A stretch of 19,527 nucleotides of DNA from assembly GCA_964415245.1 (NCBI GenBank), contig CAYQAJ010000071.1, positions 1 to 19,527 on the forward strand. Reading direction: 5' to 3'. The notes beneath the pieces are model-generated. The model searched no databases and was not told the origin of the DNA. It was given only the letters and a program-made list of their open reading frames with translations. Positions 1 to 6,773 of this stretch are shown in pieces. Numbering within the stretch: the first letter of the stretch is position 1; each line of letters begins with the position of its first letter. The translations under genes were made by a program, and so were the position numbers. This DNA comes from CAYQAJ01 sp964415245. GTDB taxonomy: Bacteria; Planctomycetota; Planctomycetia; Pirellulales; Pirellulaceae.

Positions 1-842
1 GGCGTGTAGGTGTCGATGTAGATCAGCCCCACCACGCCGTACCGCCCCTGCATGGGCACGCAAATGGCCTCCCGCACGCCGAGCTTGACGATGCTGCCGG
101 CGGGGTCCCACCGCTGGTCATCGCGGGCGTCGCTGGTGAGCACGCCTTCCTTGCGTTCCATCACGTAGTCGAGGATGGTGCGACTGATGAGAATGCGGTC
201 TTCGCCACTCACGCCTTTGCGATTGCGTCGCACCTTGGGCACCAGCTCGCCGCTTTCCGGATCGACCAGCATGATGCAGCCGCGGTCGGATTCGACCCAC
301 TCGAAGATGAGCTCCAGCACGCGGTGCAGAAGCTGATCGATGTCGAGTGTATGGCTCACCGCCAGCGCCGTACGGTACATGATCTGCAAGTTGCTGCGGG
401 CGCGTGCCAGCCAAGGGCTTTGCGAATCGTCGACCGAGCCGAAGATACGGCTCCCTTCCTCCTGGCTGATCGCCTTGACGATCCGCGAGCCGCTCTCGCC
501 GCGATGCGCCCCCACGATGTCGACGCGGCTGGCCTGATTGTGCGAGGGAGTTTCCTCGGTGCTGGTGAAGATCATCAGCGTGCGGCCGATCTGCACGCGG
601 TCGCCGCTGCGGAGGACGTGCCGCTCGATCCGCTGGCTGTTGACGTAGGTGCCGTTCGAGCTGCCCAGATCGACCAGGGCAAACGCGTCTCCCTCGCGGC
701 GGATTTCGGCGTGCTGCCGGGAGACTTCGCTGTCGTGCAGGGACACCGCGTTCGCCTTGTCGCGACCCAACCCCGACTGCGGAGCGTCGAGCTCGAATCG
801 CTGCCCCTGGTCCTTGCCCTGGATAACGAACAGCGACGACAT
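1..842 (-). CDS. FHA-GAF domain signalling protein (3' end beyond window)
   Basis: The gene reads leftward from an ATG at 842 and stays open for 280 codons to the window edge, so its C-terminus is missing. Residues 1-90 form a forkhead-associated domain, which binds phosphothreonine. The typical signature is complete: GLGR at 24-27, SRQH at 41-44, DLGSSNGTYVN at 58-68. A linker of about 75 residues follows. From about residue 160 there is a GAF-type sensor domain with the pattern typical of these fusions: a DIDQLL helix, 'SDRGCIML', and later 'EAICVPM' and 'YGVVGLIYIDTYT'. In the family, such FHA-GAF proteins continue into an output module (for example a PP2C phosphatase, adenylate cyclase, HAMP or sigma-54 activator part), which cannot be seen here. 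No clear Shine-Dalgarno precedes the ATG. The fold assignment is firm; the output and ligand are unknown. Confidence 0.9.
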   Translation of the reverse strand, partial: MSSLFVIQGKDQGQRFELDAPQSGLGRDKANAVSLHDSEVSRQHAEIRREGDAFALVDLGSSNGTYVNSQRIERHVLRSGDRVQIGRTLMIFTSTEETPSHNQASRVDIVGAHRGESGSRIVKAISQEEGSRIFGSVDDSQSPWLARARSNLQIMYRTALAVSHTLDIDQLLHRVLELIFEWVESDRGCIMLVDPESGELVPKVRRNRKGVSGEDRILISRTILDYVMERKEGVLTSDARDDQRWDPAGSIVKLGVREAICVPMQGRYGVVGLIYIDTYT

Positions 843-1038
843 GGCGCGGCCGATGGCAATTGAAAAACGGCAGTCGGCAGAATGGACGGTAGCCGGCGCC
901 GTCGGCGGAGCGACCCGAGCGTGGCCCGCGGAAGCCGGAAGCCCATGCGTCGGACTCCACGGAACTCCCGAACAGGGGCCGCGAAGCATGCCCCCCCGAT
1001 AGGGGCGAGGCTCGGGCAGGCTTTCGCATAACCTGCGG

Positions 1039-1428
1039 TTACGACCCGGCCGAAGCGCGCTCGACCAATTGCTCGATTGTACGAACGAGCGGGCCGTAAT
1101 GGTAGGGCTTGGCTACGTTGCGGTCGGGCGGAGGTGCCAGAGCCGCAAGTCGGGGCAGCTTGCCCAAAGTGACGACCGCCGAATGCGACGTCTCCGACTG
1201 GGCGAACAGCTCGCGTCGGCCGGCGTCGTCGCCGGACGATTCCACGTCGACCACAACGACCAGCGGATGGAAGCGGCGCACGAGCTCAAGACCCTCGCGT
1301 GCCTCGCGCGCCTCGAGGATCGTCAGACCCCGCCGCTGAAGCACGGTGCGCAGCACCTCGCGGCACTCGTCCGAGCGATCGACGATCAGCACATAGCGGC
1401 TTGGCCGCGCAAAAAGGCCCAGACCCAA
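1039..1428 (-). CDS. Small stand-alone response-regulator receiver protein
   Basis: This encodes 129 residues that make up one CheY-like receiver domain and nothing else. Visible landmarks are the first strand 'YVLIVD' with acidic D17, strand 3 'VVVVD' ending in the likely phosphoacceptor D61, T87 after 'HSAVV', and K107-P108 near the end. The second acidic residue usually found next to D17 is replaced by R18, although D20 and E21 follow, so magnesium binding may be altered. The frame is open up to an ATG at 1530. I prefer the TTG at 1428 because a perfect AAGGAGGT lies 6 bases upstream and because the extra 34 residues look nothing like a receiver. No DNA-binding or kinase domain is attached, so the partner is unknown. 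It is a separate unit from the FHA-GAF gene 196 bases downstream, though a functional link is possible. Confidence is high for the domain and moderate for activity. Confidence 0.8.
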   Translation of the reverse strand: MGLGLFARPSRYVLIVDRSDECREVLRTVLQRRGLTILEAREAREGLELVRRFHPLVVVVDVESSGDDAGRRELFAQSETSHSAVVTLGKLPRLAALAPPPDRNVAKPYHYGPLVRTIEQLVERASAGS

Positions 1429-1434
1429 CGGCGC

Positions 1435-1442
1435 ACCTCCTT
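1435..1442 (-). promoter_or_regulatory. Shine-Dalgarno that fixes a TTG start
   Basis: On the minus strand these bases read AAGGAGGT, a perfect anti-16S match. They lie 6 bases before the TTG at 1428. This supports the short form of the receiver protein over the longer ATG frame. Confidence 0.75.
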
Positions 1443-1541
1443 GTGCGGTCGAGTGAACCGGCTCGAAATTTCGGGGGGGACGGCAGGACGCGAACGTGGG
1501 GCGGACTTCCCTGTACGCCGCCGATCGCATCGTGGGGTGGG

Positions 1542-1570
1542 AGGATATCGAGCCGCCGCCATGTTGTCAA
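1542..1570 (-). promoter_or_regulatory. Candidate sigma-70-type promoter for the receiver gene
   Basis: Read on the minus strand, a consensus TTGACA (1570-1565) is followed after exactly 17 bases by TATCCT (1547-1542), which matches 4 of 6 positions of TATAAT. Transcription would start near 1535 and give a leader of about 107 bases before the TTG start. This is inferred from sequence alone. Confidence 0.45.
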
Positions 1571-1647
1571 AACCGAATTCCTCGCGAAAAAGGCGTTTGC
1601 CGTGGGACGGGCGGCACGCGGCGTGTCCGGTCGCGCCCCAGGTTCAC

Positions 1648-1676
1648 TTGACGTAACGACTACGGCGCAAAAGAAT
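1648..1676 (+). promoter_or_regulatory. Weak candidate promoter for the M28 peptidase gene
   Basis: TTGACG (1648-1653) and AAGAAT (1671-1676) are separated by 17 bases, matching 5 of 6 and 4 of 6 consensus positions. Transcription would start about 120 bases before the ATG at 1802. In a GC-rich genome this could be chance. Confidence 0.25.
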
Positions 1677-1801
1677 TGGGAGTTATCGCAACGGCCCGGT
1701 CCCACCTGCCGACGGATACCGGACTCGAACTTGGTTCACCCGCCTGAACGGCACACGGTCAATCCTCCGATCCTCCACGCCCCCGCAAGTGAGCACCAAT
1801 C

Positions 1802-3916
1802 ATGCACGTAAAGTGGACCTGCCTCGCCAAGCCGAACCGCGTCGCCGCGTGTTGGGCTACCCTTTTCGCATGTCTGGCCGTTTCAGCCGCCGTACTTTCC
1901 GGCCCGGCCCTGTTGTCCCGCGCCGCCGAGGACGGAGTCGCTGCCAAGGCAGCAGCCGCGACGGCGGCGGATAGCGCGGCCGAAGTCGAGCGGCGCCTGG
2001 CCGACTCGGTGACGTACCTTGCCTCCGACGAGCTCGAAGGGCGCGGCCTGGGCACCGAGGGACTCGACAAGGCGGCCCGGTACATCGCCGAACACTTTGC
2101 GGCATTGGGGCTGAAGACCGACGTGTTCGAGGGTGGGCCGTTCCAGGGATTCACCGTCACCACCGAAGCCGAGATGGGCCCGGCGGAAGAGAACCACCTA
2201 TCGCTGTTGGGCCCCGCGCCAGAGCAAGAGGGCGAGCCCCTTCGATATGATCTGGCCCTTGGCAAAGACTTCAGCACGCTGGCGATTGGGGGTTCGGGCG
2301 AGTTCGATCTGCCCATCGTGTTTGCCGGCTACGGTATCACGGCTCCCGATTGGGAGTACGACGACTTTGCCGGCCTCGACGTAAAGGGCCATGCCGTGCT
2401 CCTGTTGCGCAAGGAGCCGCAACAGGGGAACCCGCACAGCATCTTCGACGGCACGCGTCCCTCATCGCACGCTCTGTTCGCCCGCAAGATCGCCAACGCG
2501 TATGAACACGGCGCGGCGGCGGTCATCTTTGTCAACGACCAGTACGGCATCGACCGCCGCAACGACGCCAACGAGAAAAGCTGGCGTGAGACCCTCGACA
2601 AGCTGGTTGAGGCTCGCAACGCGCTGGCGGAGTTGAATGAAACTGCGCCGGACGAGTTGGCCAAACGCCGGGCGGAAATCATCGACCTGGCCGAGCGCGT
2701 GCAAACGCTGGGAAAGCAGCTCGACGGCGAACTGGACGAGCTGGTCGACTTTACCGGGGCCGGAACGGATAGCAGTCATCCGCGGCTGCCCGTCTTTTTC
2801 TGTACGCGCGCGGTGGCCGAGCGGATGGTGACCGATGCGTTGGGCACGACGCTGGGGACAATCGAACGCGGTATCGACGAAGATCTCAAGCCGCGTAGCG
2901 GCCCGCTGGGCCAGTGGCGGGCCGTTGGCCGTTCCTCGGTGGTTCACAAGCAAGCCCAGGCCAAGAACGTGGTGGCGGTGCTACCCGGCGAAGGGCCGCT
3001 GGCCGACGAGACGATCATCGTCGGGGCGCACTACGACCACTTGGGCTACGGCGGGCCCGGCTCGTTGGCCCCCTGGACGAAGGAGATTCACAACGGAGCC
3101 GACGACAACGCCTCGGGAACTTCCGCTCTCTTGGAGGTGGCACGCCAATTGGCGCAGCGCGACCCAAAGCCGCGACGCCGCATCGTATTCATCGCGTTTT
3201 CGGGTGAGGAGCGCGGCCTATTGGGAAGCGCCCATTACGTGCGCGAGCCGCGCTTTCCGCTCGAGAGCACCGTCGCCATGGTGAACATGGACATGGTCGG
3301 CCGGCTCAACAACAACAAACTGATCGTGTACGGAACCGGCACCGCGACCGAGTTCGATCCCCTTGTCGACAAGCTGAACGAGCGCCACCACTTCGAGATC
3401 GTCAAGCAGCCGGGCGGGTTTGGCCCGAGCGATCACGCCTCGTTCTACGCGCGGCAGATTCCCGTGCTGCACTTCTTTACGGGCACGCACAGCGATTACC
3501 ACCGGCCGAGCGACGACATCGAGAAGATCAACGCCGAGGGAATGCGCCGCGTGACCGACCTGGTGGTCGACGTGGTAACGGCGATCGACCAGGCCGACGC
3601 GCGACCCACCTACAAGGACACGGGTCGACCCGCGGCCGATCGCGGCGGCGATCGGCCCTACTTCGGCAGCATCCCCGACTTCGGACAGACCGGCGAAGGC
3701 TACGCGCTGATGGGCGTTGCGAAGGATGGGCCTGCAGGGCGCGCCGGATTGAAGGCCGGCGACGTCATCATCCGCTTTGGCGAAAGCAAGATCGGCAGCC
3801 TGGACGATTTCGACAGTGCACTGCGCAAATACAAGGCGGGCGACGAAGTCGAGGTGGCGTTCTTGCGAGACGGCAAGGAGATGACGGCGAAGGTAACGCT
3901 CGATCCGCCGCGGTGA
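1802..3916 (+). CDS. Secreted M28-family zinc aminopeptidase with PA and PDZ domains
   Basis: The 704-residue product is probably exported: residues 1-42 are basic then hydrophobic, with a signal-peptide shape. A protease-associated (PA) region spans about 165-330 and includes 'FAGYGI' and 'AYEHGAAAVIFVND'. It is interrupted at about 255-315 by a charged helical stretch likely to form a coiled coil. The M28 catalytic domain spans about 385-600 and all metal and catalytic positions are visible: H410 in 'VGAHYDHLG', D434 in 'NGADDNASG', E469 and E470 in 'FSGEERG', D497 in 'VNMDMVG' and H567 in 'SDYHRPSDD'. A PDZ domain follows at about 615-700, containing 'GPAGRAGLKAGDVIIRFG'. The family removes N-terminal amino acids using two zinc ions. 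Here it would act outside the cytoplasm, with the PDZ domain presumably presenting substrate or controlling assembly. No strong Shine-Dalgarno precedes the start. The exact substrate cannot be predicted. Confidence 0.9.
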   Translation: MHVKWTCLAKPNRVAACWATLFACLAVSAAVLSGPALLSRAAEDGVAAKAAAATAADSAAEVERRLADSVTYLASDELEGRGLGTEGLDKAARYIAEHFAALGLKTDVFEGGPFQGFTVTTEAEMGPAEENHLSLLGPAPEQEGEPLRYDLALGKDFSTLAIGGSGEFDLPIVFAGYGITAPDWEYDDFAGLDVKGHAVLLLRKEPQQGNPHSIFDGTRPSSHALFARKIANAYEHGAAAVIFVNDQYGIDRRNDANEKSWRETLDKLVEARNALAELNETAPDELAKRRAEIIDLAERVQTLGKQLDGELDELVDFTGAGTDSSHPRLPVFFCTRAVAERMVTDALGTTLGTIERGIDEDLKPRSGPLGQWRAVGRSSVVHKQAQAKNVVAVLPGEGPLADETIIVGAHYDHLGYGGPGSLAPWTKEIHNGADDNASGTSALLEVARQLAQRDPKPRRRIVFIAFSGEERGLLGSAHYVREPRFPLESTVAMVNMDMVGRLNNNKLIVYGTGTATEFDPLVDKLNERHHFEIVKQPGGFGPSDHASFYARQIPVLHFFTGTHSDYHRPSDDIEKINAEGMRRVTDLVVDVVTAIDQADARPTYKDTGRPAADRGGDRPYFGSIPDFGQTGEGYALMGVAKDGPAGRAGLKAGDVIIRFGESKIGSLDDFDSALRKYKAGDEVEVAFLRDGKEMTAKVTLDPPR

Positions 3917-4217
3917 TAGGCGGCCGCGTACGAACCGGGGGCACAGGGACGAACACGGACGAACACGGACAAGTACGGCCAACCCCCATTCCCCAATCGC
4001 CCCGTTCCCGACAGTTTCCGGGTAGCCCGGCCCCGTCGGAAACCGCCATTTTCTGGTCTTTACGCGGCGGCGGCTTTTCGCGCAGAATACCGCCGCTTGA
4101 GCGACCCATCCTGCCGTGTGCGGCGGGACACGCGGTTGCCAGCGCGTGCCGTGTCTCAAGGATCGAGACCTCCTAGGATCGTCCCGCGACCCTAAGTAGC
4201 CAGCAAGGAGTGCTGAC
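3917..4217. other. Intergenic region upstream of the OmpH/Skp gene
   Basis: This gap of 301 bases contains a short decamer tandem repeat at 3951-3977 (listed separately). It also has GCGGCGG around 4064-4073 facing CCGCCGC at 4090-4096, which could pair as a hairpin with a loop of about 16-19 bases. A Shine-Dalgarno lies at the right end (AAGGAG, 4205-4210). I see no convincing promoter and no gene. Confidence 0.5.
3951..3977. repeat. Decamer tandem repeat GAACACGGAC
   Basis: GAACACGGAC occurs twice in succession (3951-3960, 3961-3970), followed by a degenerate partial third copy AAGTACGG (3971-3978), and CAGGGAC precedes it. The unit lies about 35 bases after the M28 stop. It is short and may be part of a dispersed intergenic repeat. 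Confidence 0.6.
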
Positions 4218-4862
4218 GTGAGAACCTACGTTCTTTCGGCCGTGATCGCGGCCGGCTTTCTGTTGACGGCAGCGGCGGCAGTTCCCGCCCACGCTCAGGG
4301 CGACCGAGGGGCTGCACCGGCCAGTGTGCCCCCCGTAGCCGTCATCGACATCAATCGCGTGTTCGCCGAGCATCTACGCTTCAAGCAAGAAATGGACTTC
4401 ATGAAGAAGGACGTGGAGGACTTTGAAGCCTACCTCCGCCAGCAGCAAAAGAGAGTGCAGCAAATGACCGAGGAGCGGGCGAACTTCAAGCCCACCGCTC
4501 CCGACTACAAGCGCATCGATCTGGAGATCACGCAACTTACGTCGGACGTAAACGTGCAGACGCAGTTGAAGCGCAAGGAATTCCTGCAGCGCGAAGCACG
4601 GATTTACTACAACGTGTACACCGAGCTGACCAACGAGGTGGCCGACTTCGCCATGCGAAACGGCATCACACTCGTTCTGCGATACAACAGCCAGAAGATC
4701 GATCCGGAAGATCGGACTTCAGTGCTGCAGGGGGTCAACAACTCGGTGGTGTTTCACCATGACCTGGACATCACCAGCTTCATTATCGAGCGAATCAATC
4801 GCGGGCAGGCGGCCGACCGTCGCGGCGGACCGCCGCTACCTCCCGGTTCCGGCAACCACTAA
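4218..4862 (+). CDS. OmpH/Skp-family periplasmic chaperone
   Basis: The 214-residue product starts at a GTG, 7 bases after a strong AAGGAG (4205-4210). Residues 1-26 are a signal peptide ending in 'PAHAQ', so the mature protein is periplasmic. The next segment, 'VAVIDINRVFAEH' (about 40-52), is the usual Skp/OmpH opening. A long charged helical region of about 55-160 matches the coiled-coil tentacles of this trimeric family. The C-terminus (about 170-214) returns to the strand pattern 'DITSFIIERINR' and ends in a basic, proline-rich tail. Skp carries unfolded outer-membrane proteins across the periplasm. Its position before lpxC and lpxA fits the outer-membrane biogenesis cluster seen in many didermic bacteria, although bamA is not in the window. 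Family is confident; client proteins are unknown. Confidence 0.85.
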   Translation: MRTYVLSAVIAAGFLLTAAAAVPAHAQGDRGAAPASVPPVAVIDINRVFAEHLRFKQEMDFMKKDVEDFEAYLRQQQKRVQQMTEERANFKPTAPDYKRIDLEITQLTSDVNVQTQLKRKEFLQREARIYYNVYTELTNEVADFAMRNGITLVLRYNSQKIDPEDRTSVLQGVNNSVVFHHDLDITSFIIERINRGQAADRRGGPPLPPGSGNH

Positions 4863-4991
4863 ATGCGCCACGGGGAACGCATGTAGGGGGCCGCGGCTGT
4901 CGCGATGGGGTCCGTGCGGTCTCCGGCGCGCGATGCCCATCGAAGCTGGCTCCCGTGGCAACACCATCTGACTCGAAGCGACGGTCATCCT

Positions 4992-5870
4992 TTGAATCCC
5001 AACGTACGCAAGCAACGTACCCTTGCGCAAAGGGTCGAAGTACACGGGTTCGGATATTGGAGCGGTCGCGACGTGCGGGTCGAATTCCGTCCGGCCGCGG
5101 TCTCCAGCGGTATCGTCTTTGTCCGCTGCGACCAGAGCCCCCCGCGCCGCATCGAGGCGTCGCCCACGAACCGACTCGAAACGCCGCGCCGCACGACACT
5201 GGGCGCATCGGGCGTGACGGTCGAAATGGTCGAGCACGTGATGGCCGCCCTGGGCGGCATGCACGTCGACAACTGCGAAGTCTGGCTCGACAACGCCGAG
5301 TTGCCGGGCTGCGACGGATCGAGCATGGCGTTCGTGGAAGCACTCCTGCGTGCGGGAATCGTCGAGCAGGATGCGTGGCGGCCGCAGCTTGTGGTGACCG
5401 AGGTTACCCGGGTGGGAGACGAGAATTGCTGGATCGAGGCCCGTCCTGCCACTACGCCCGGCCTGTTCGTCAAGTACCGCCTCGACTACGGAACGGGCGC
5501 TCCGATCAGCCGGCAGACAATACAAATGGTCGTAACACCGGAGTCGTTTCAGCGTGAACTTGCCCCGGCACGTACCTTCATTCTCAAGCATGAAGCCGAA
5601 TGGCTGCGGGAGCGAGGGCTGGGAGCACGAGTCACGTGCGGCGATCTGCTGGTATTCGACGACGACGGCCCGCTGGAAAACGAGCTTCGCTTCCCCGATG
5701 AATGTGTCCGACACAAAGCGCTCGACCTGGTCGGCGATTTGGCCCTGACGGGGTGCGACTTTGTGGGGCAGTTCGTGGCGCATCGCAGCGGACACCGACT
5801 CAACGCCGAGTTGGTCAAGGCGATCCTGATGGAAGGGCAGATGATGGACCAGCGGCGCAGGACGGCATGA
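4992..5870 (+). CDS. lpxC: UDP-3-O-acyl-N-acetylglucosamine deacetylase
   Basis: LpxC is the zinc hydrolase that removes acetate from UDP-3-O-acyl-GlcNAc, the committed step of lipid A synthesis, in the cytoplasm. In the frame counted from 4905, the family hallmarks are E110-H111 in 'VEMVEHVMAALGG', T224 in 'ARTFIL', H270 and D274 in 'VRHKALDLVGDL', and H297 in 'HRSGH'. These correspond to the E. coli zinc ligands H79, H238 and D242 and to catalytic E78 and H265. The frame is open from an ATG at 4905. Homology begins at 'KQRTL', so I use the TTG at 4992, giving 292 residues. Neither start has a convincing Shine-Dalgarno, so the N-terminus is uncertain. It lies in a plus-strand run with the Skp-like gene and lpxA. 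This is a dedicated LpxC, not the LpxC-FabZ fusion found in some phyla. Confidence 0.93.
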   Translation: MNPNVRKQRTLAQRVEVHGFGYWSGRDVRVEFRPAAVSSGIVFVRCDQSPPRRIEASPTNRLETPRRTTLGASGVTVEMVEHVMAALGGMHVDNCEVWLDNAELPGCDGSSMAFVEALLRAGIVEQDAWRPQLVVTEVTRVGDENCWIEARPATTPGLFVKYRLDYGTGAPISRQTIQMVVTPESFQRELAPARTFILKHEAEWLRERGLGARVTCGDLLVFDDDGPLENELRFPDECVRHKALDLVGDLALTGCDFVGQFVAHRSGHRLNAELVKAILMEGQMMDQRRRTA

Positions 5871-5966
5871 GGCGACGATTCATCTTGTGGTGAGAGGGGG
5901 TTTCGGCCGCACGATCTTGTCGATCCAATCACCGATCATCCACTCGATCATAACCCCGCACATACC

Positions 5967-6773
5967 ATGGCCACTCGCATTTCCGATAACGCCGTCGTCG
6001 ATCCACAGGCAACAATTGCCGACGACGTGGAGATCGGCCCGTTCTGCGTGGTGGGGCCCCACGTAACCATCGGTCACGGGACGCAGCTCGAAAACGGCGT
6101 CACGCTCATGGGACGCGTCACCATCGGCGAGCACAACCACCTGTTTCCCTGCGTCGTGATTGGCGGCGGGCCGCAGGACCTTAGTTATCGCGGCGAAGAC
6201 ACACAGGTCGTCATCGGCGATTACAACGTCATCCGCGAGTCGGTCACCATCAATCGCGGCACCCGCAAGGAAGACGGCATCACGTCCGTCGGCAGCCACT
6301 GCTACTTGATGGCCTGCAGCCACGTCGCTCACGATTGCCGTTTGGGCGATCACATCGTCATCGCCAACAGCACGCTCCTGGGCGGGCACGTGCACATTCA
6401 CGACCATGCCACGCTCTCAGGCGGCGTGGCGGTGCATCACTTCACCACCATCGGCAGCTACAGCTTTGTGAGCGGCTTGAGCCGCGTGCTGCACGACGTT
6501 CCGCCGTATTTGCTCGTCGATGGCGTGCCGACGCGGCCGCGGTGCGTAAACGTGGTGGCCCTGAAGCGCAACAATTTCCCCGACGACGTGGTGGCCGCAC
6601 TGGCCGAAACACATCGTCTCATCTATCGCTCGAAGGTCGGGCTCGATCACGCCCGCGAAATCCTTCGCAGCAACGGCAGCCTGGTGCCGGCCGTCAATCA
6701 CCTGCTGAGCTTCATCCAGAACCAGCAGGAAGGTCGACACGGACGAGGCCGCGAACGCAGGAGAGCGGCGTGA
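5967..6773 (+). CDS. lpxA: Acyl-ACP--UDP-N-acetylglucosamine O-acyltransferase
   Basis: LpxA transfers a 3-hydroxyacyl chain from acyl carrier protein to UDP-GlcNAc, the first lipid A step. The 268-residue product has left-handed beta-helix hexapeptide repeats over about 1-190, then a helical C-terminal domain. The family block 'GGGPQDLSYRGE' (67-77) and 'IRESVTINRGT' (89-99) are present. The catalytic histidine is H122 in 'SHVAHDC', equal to E. coli H125, with H119 matching H122. The E. coli substrate-contact Q161 appears as H158 in 'AVHHF'. The stop codon overlaps the start of the next gene in GTGA, which suggests translational coupling. The gene lies 96 bases after lpxC, with no fabZ or lpxD between them. 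Identity is secure; acyl length and the ester or amide product are not. Confidence 0.95.
   Translation: MATRISDNAVVDPQATIADDVEIGPFCVVGPHVTIGHGTQLENGVTLMGRVTIGEHNHLFPCVVIGGGPQDLSYRGEDTQVVIGDYNVIRESVTINRGTRKEDGITSVGSHCYLMACSHVAHDCRLGDHIVIANSTLLGGHVHIHDHATLSGGVAVHHFTTIGSYSFVSGLSRVLHDVPPYLLVDGVPTRPRCVNVVALKRNNFPDDVVAALAETHRLIYRSKVGLDHAREILRSNGSLVPAVNHLLSFIQNQQEGRHGRGRERRRAA

Larger units (their letters stand above)
1429..1801. other. Divergent intergenic region between receiver and M28 genes
   Basis: This 373-base gap separates two divergently transcribed genes and should hold both promoters. I see one good sigma-70-like candidate on the minus strand and a weaker one on the plus strand, listed separately. 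The open frames across it have no recognisable content. I find no repeats or RNA gene in it. Confidence 0.6.

Noticed and set aside
988..1008. Possible terminator after the receiver gene
   Set aside because: GCCCC/GGGGC at 990-994 and 1002-1006 is only 5 bp with no T-run, within expectation for GC-rich DNA.
118..1029. Open frame of 303 residues on the minus strand
   Set aside because: It is an arginine- and proline-rich shadow of the FHA-GAF gene, which is in another minus-strand frame and has clear domain motifs.
3218..4159. Open frame of 313 residues on the minus strand
   Set aside because: It lies opposite the M28 catalytic and PDZ coding sequence; no motif and no start signal. Antisense frames stay open in GC-rich DNA.
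4836..5795. 319-residue minus-strand frame opposite lpxC
   Set aside because: lpxC on the plus strand has all catalytic residues; the antisense frame has no recognisable content.
6335..6769. N-terminal extension of the oxidoreductase frame
   Set aside because: These 145 codons lie inside lpxA in a different frame and have no homology; the GTG at 6770 with AGGAG is a better start.
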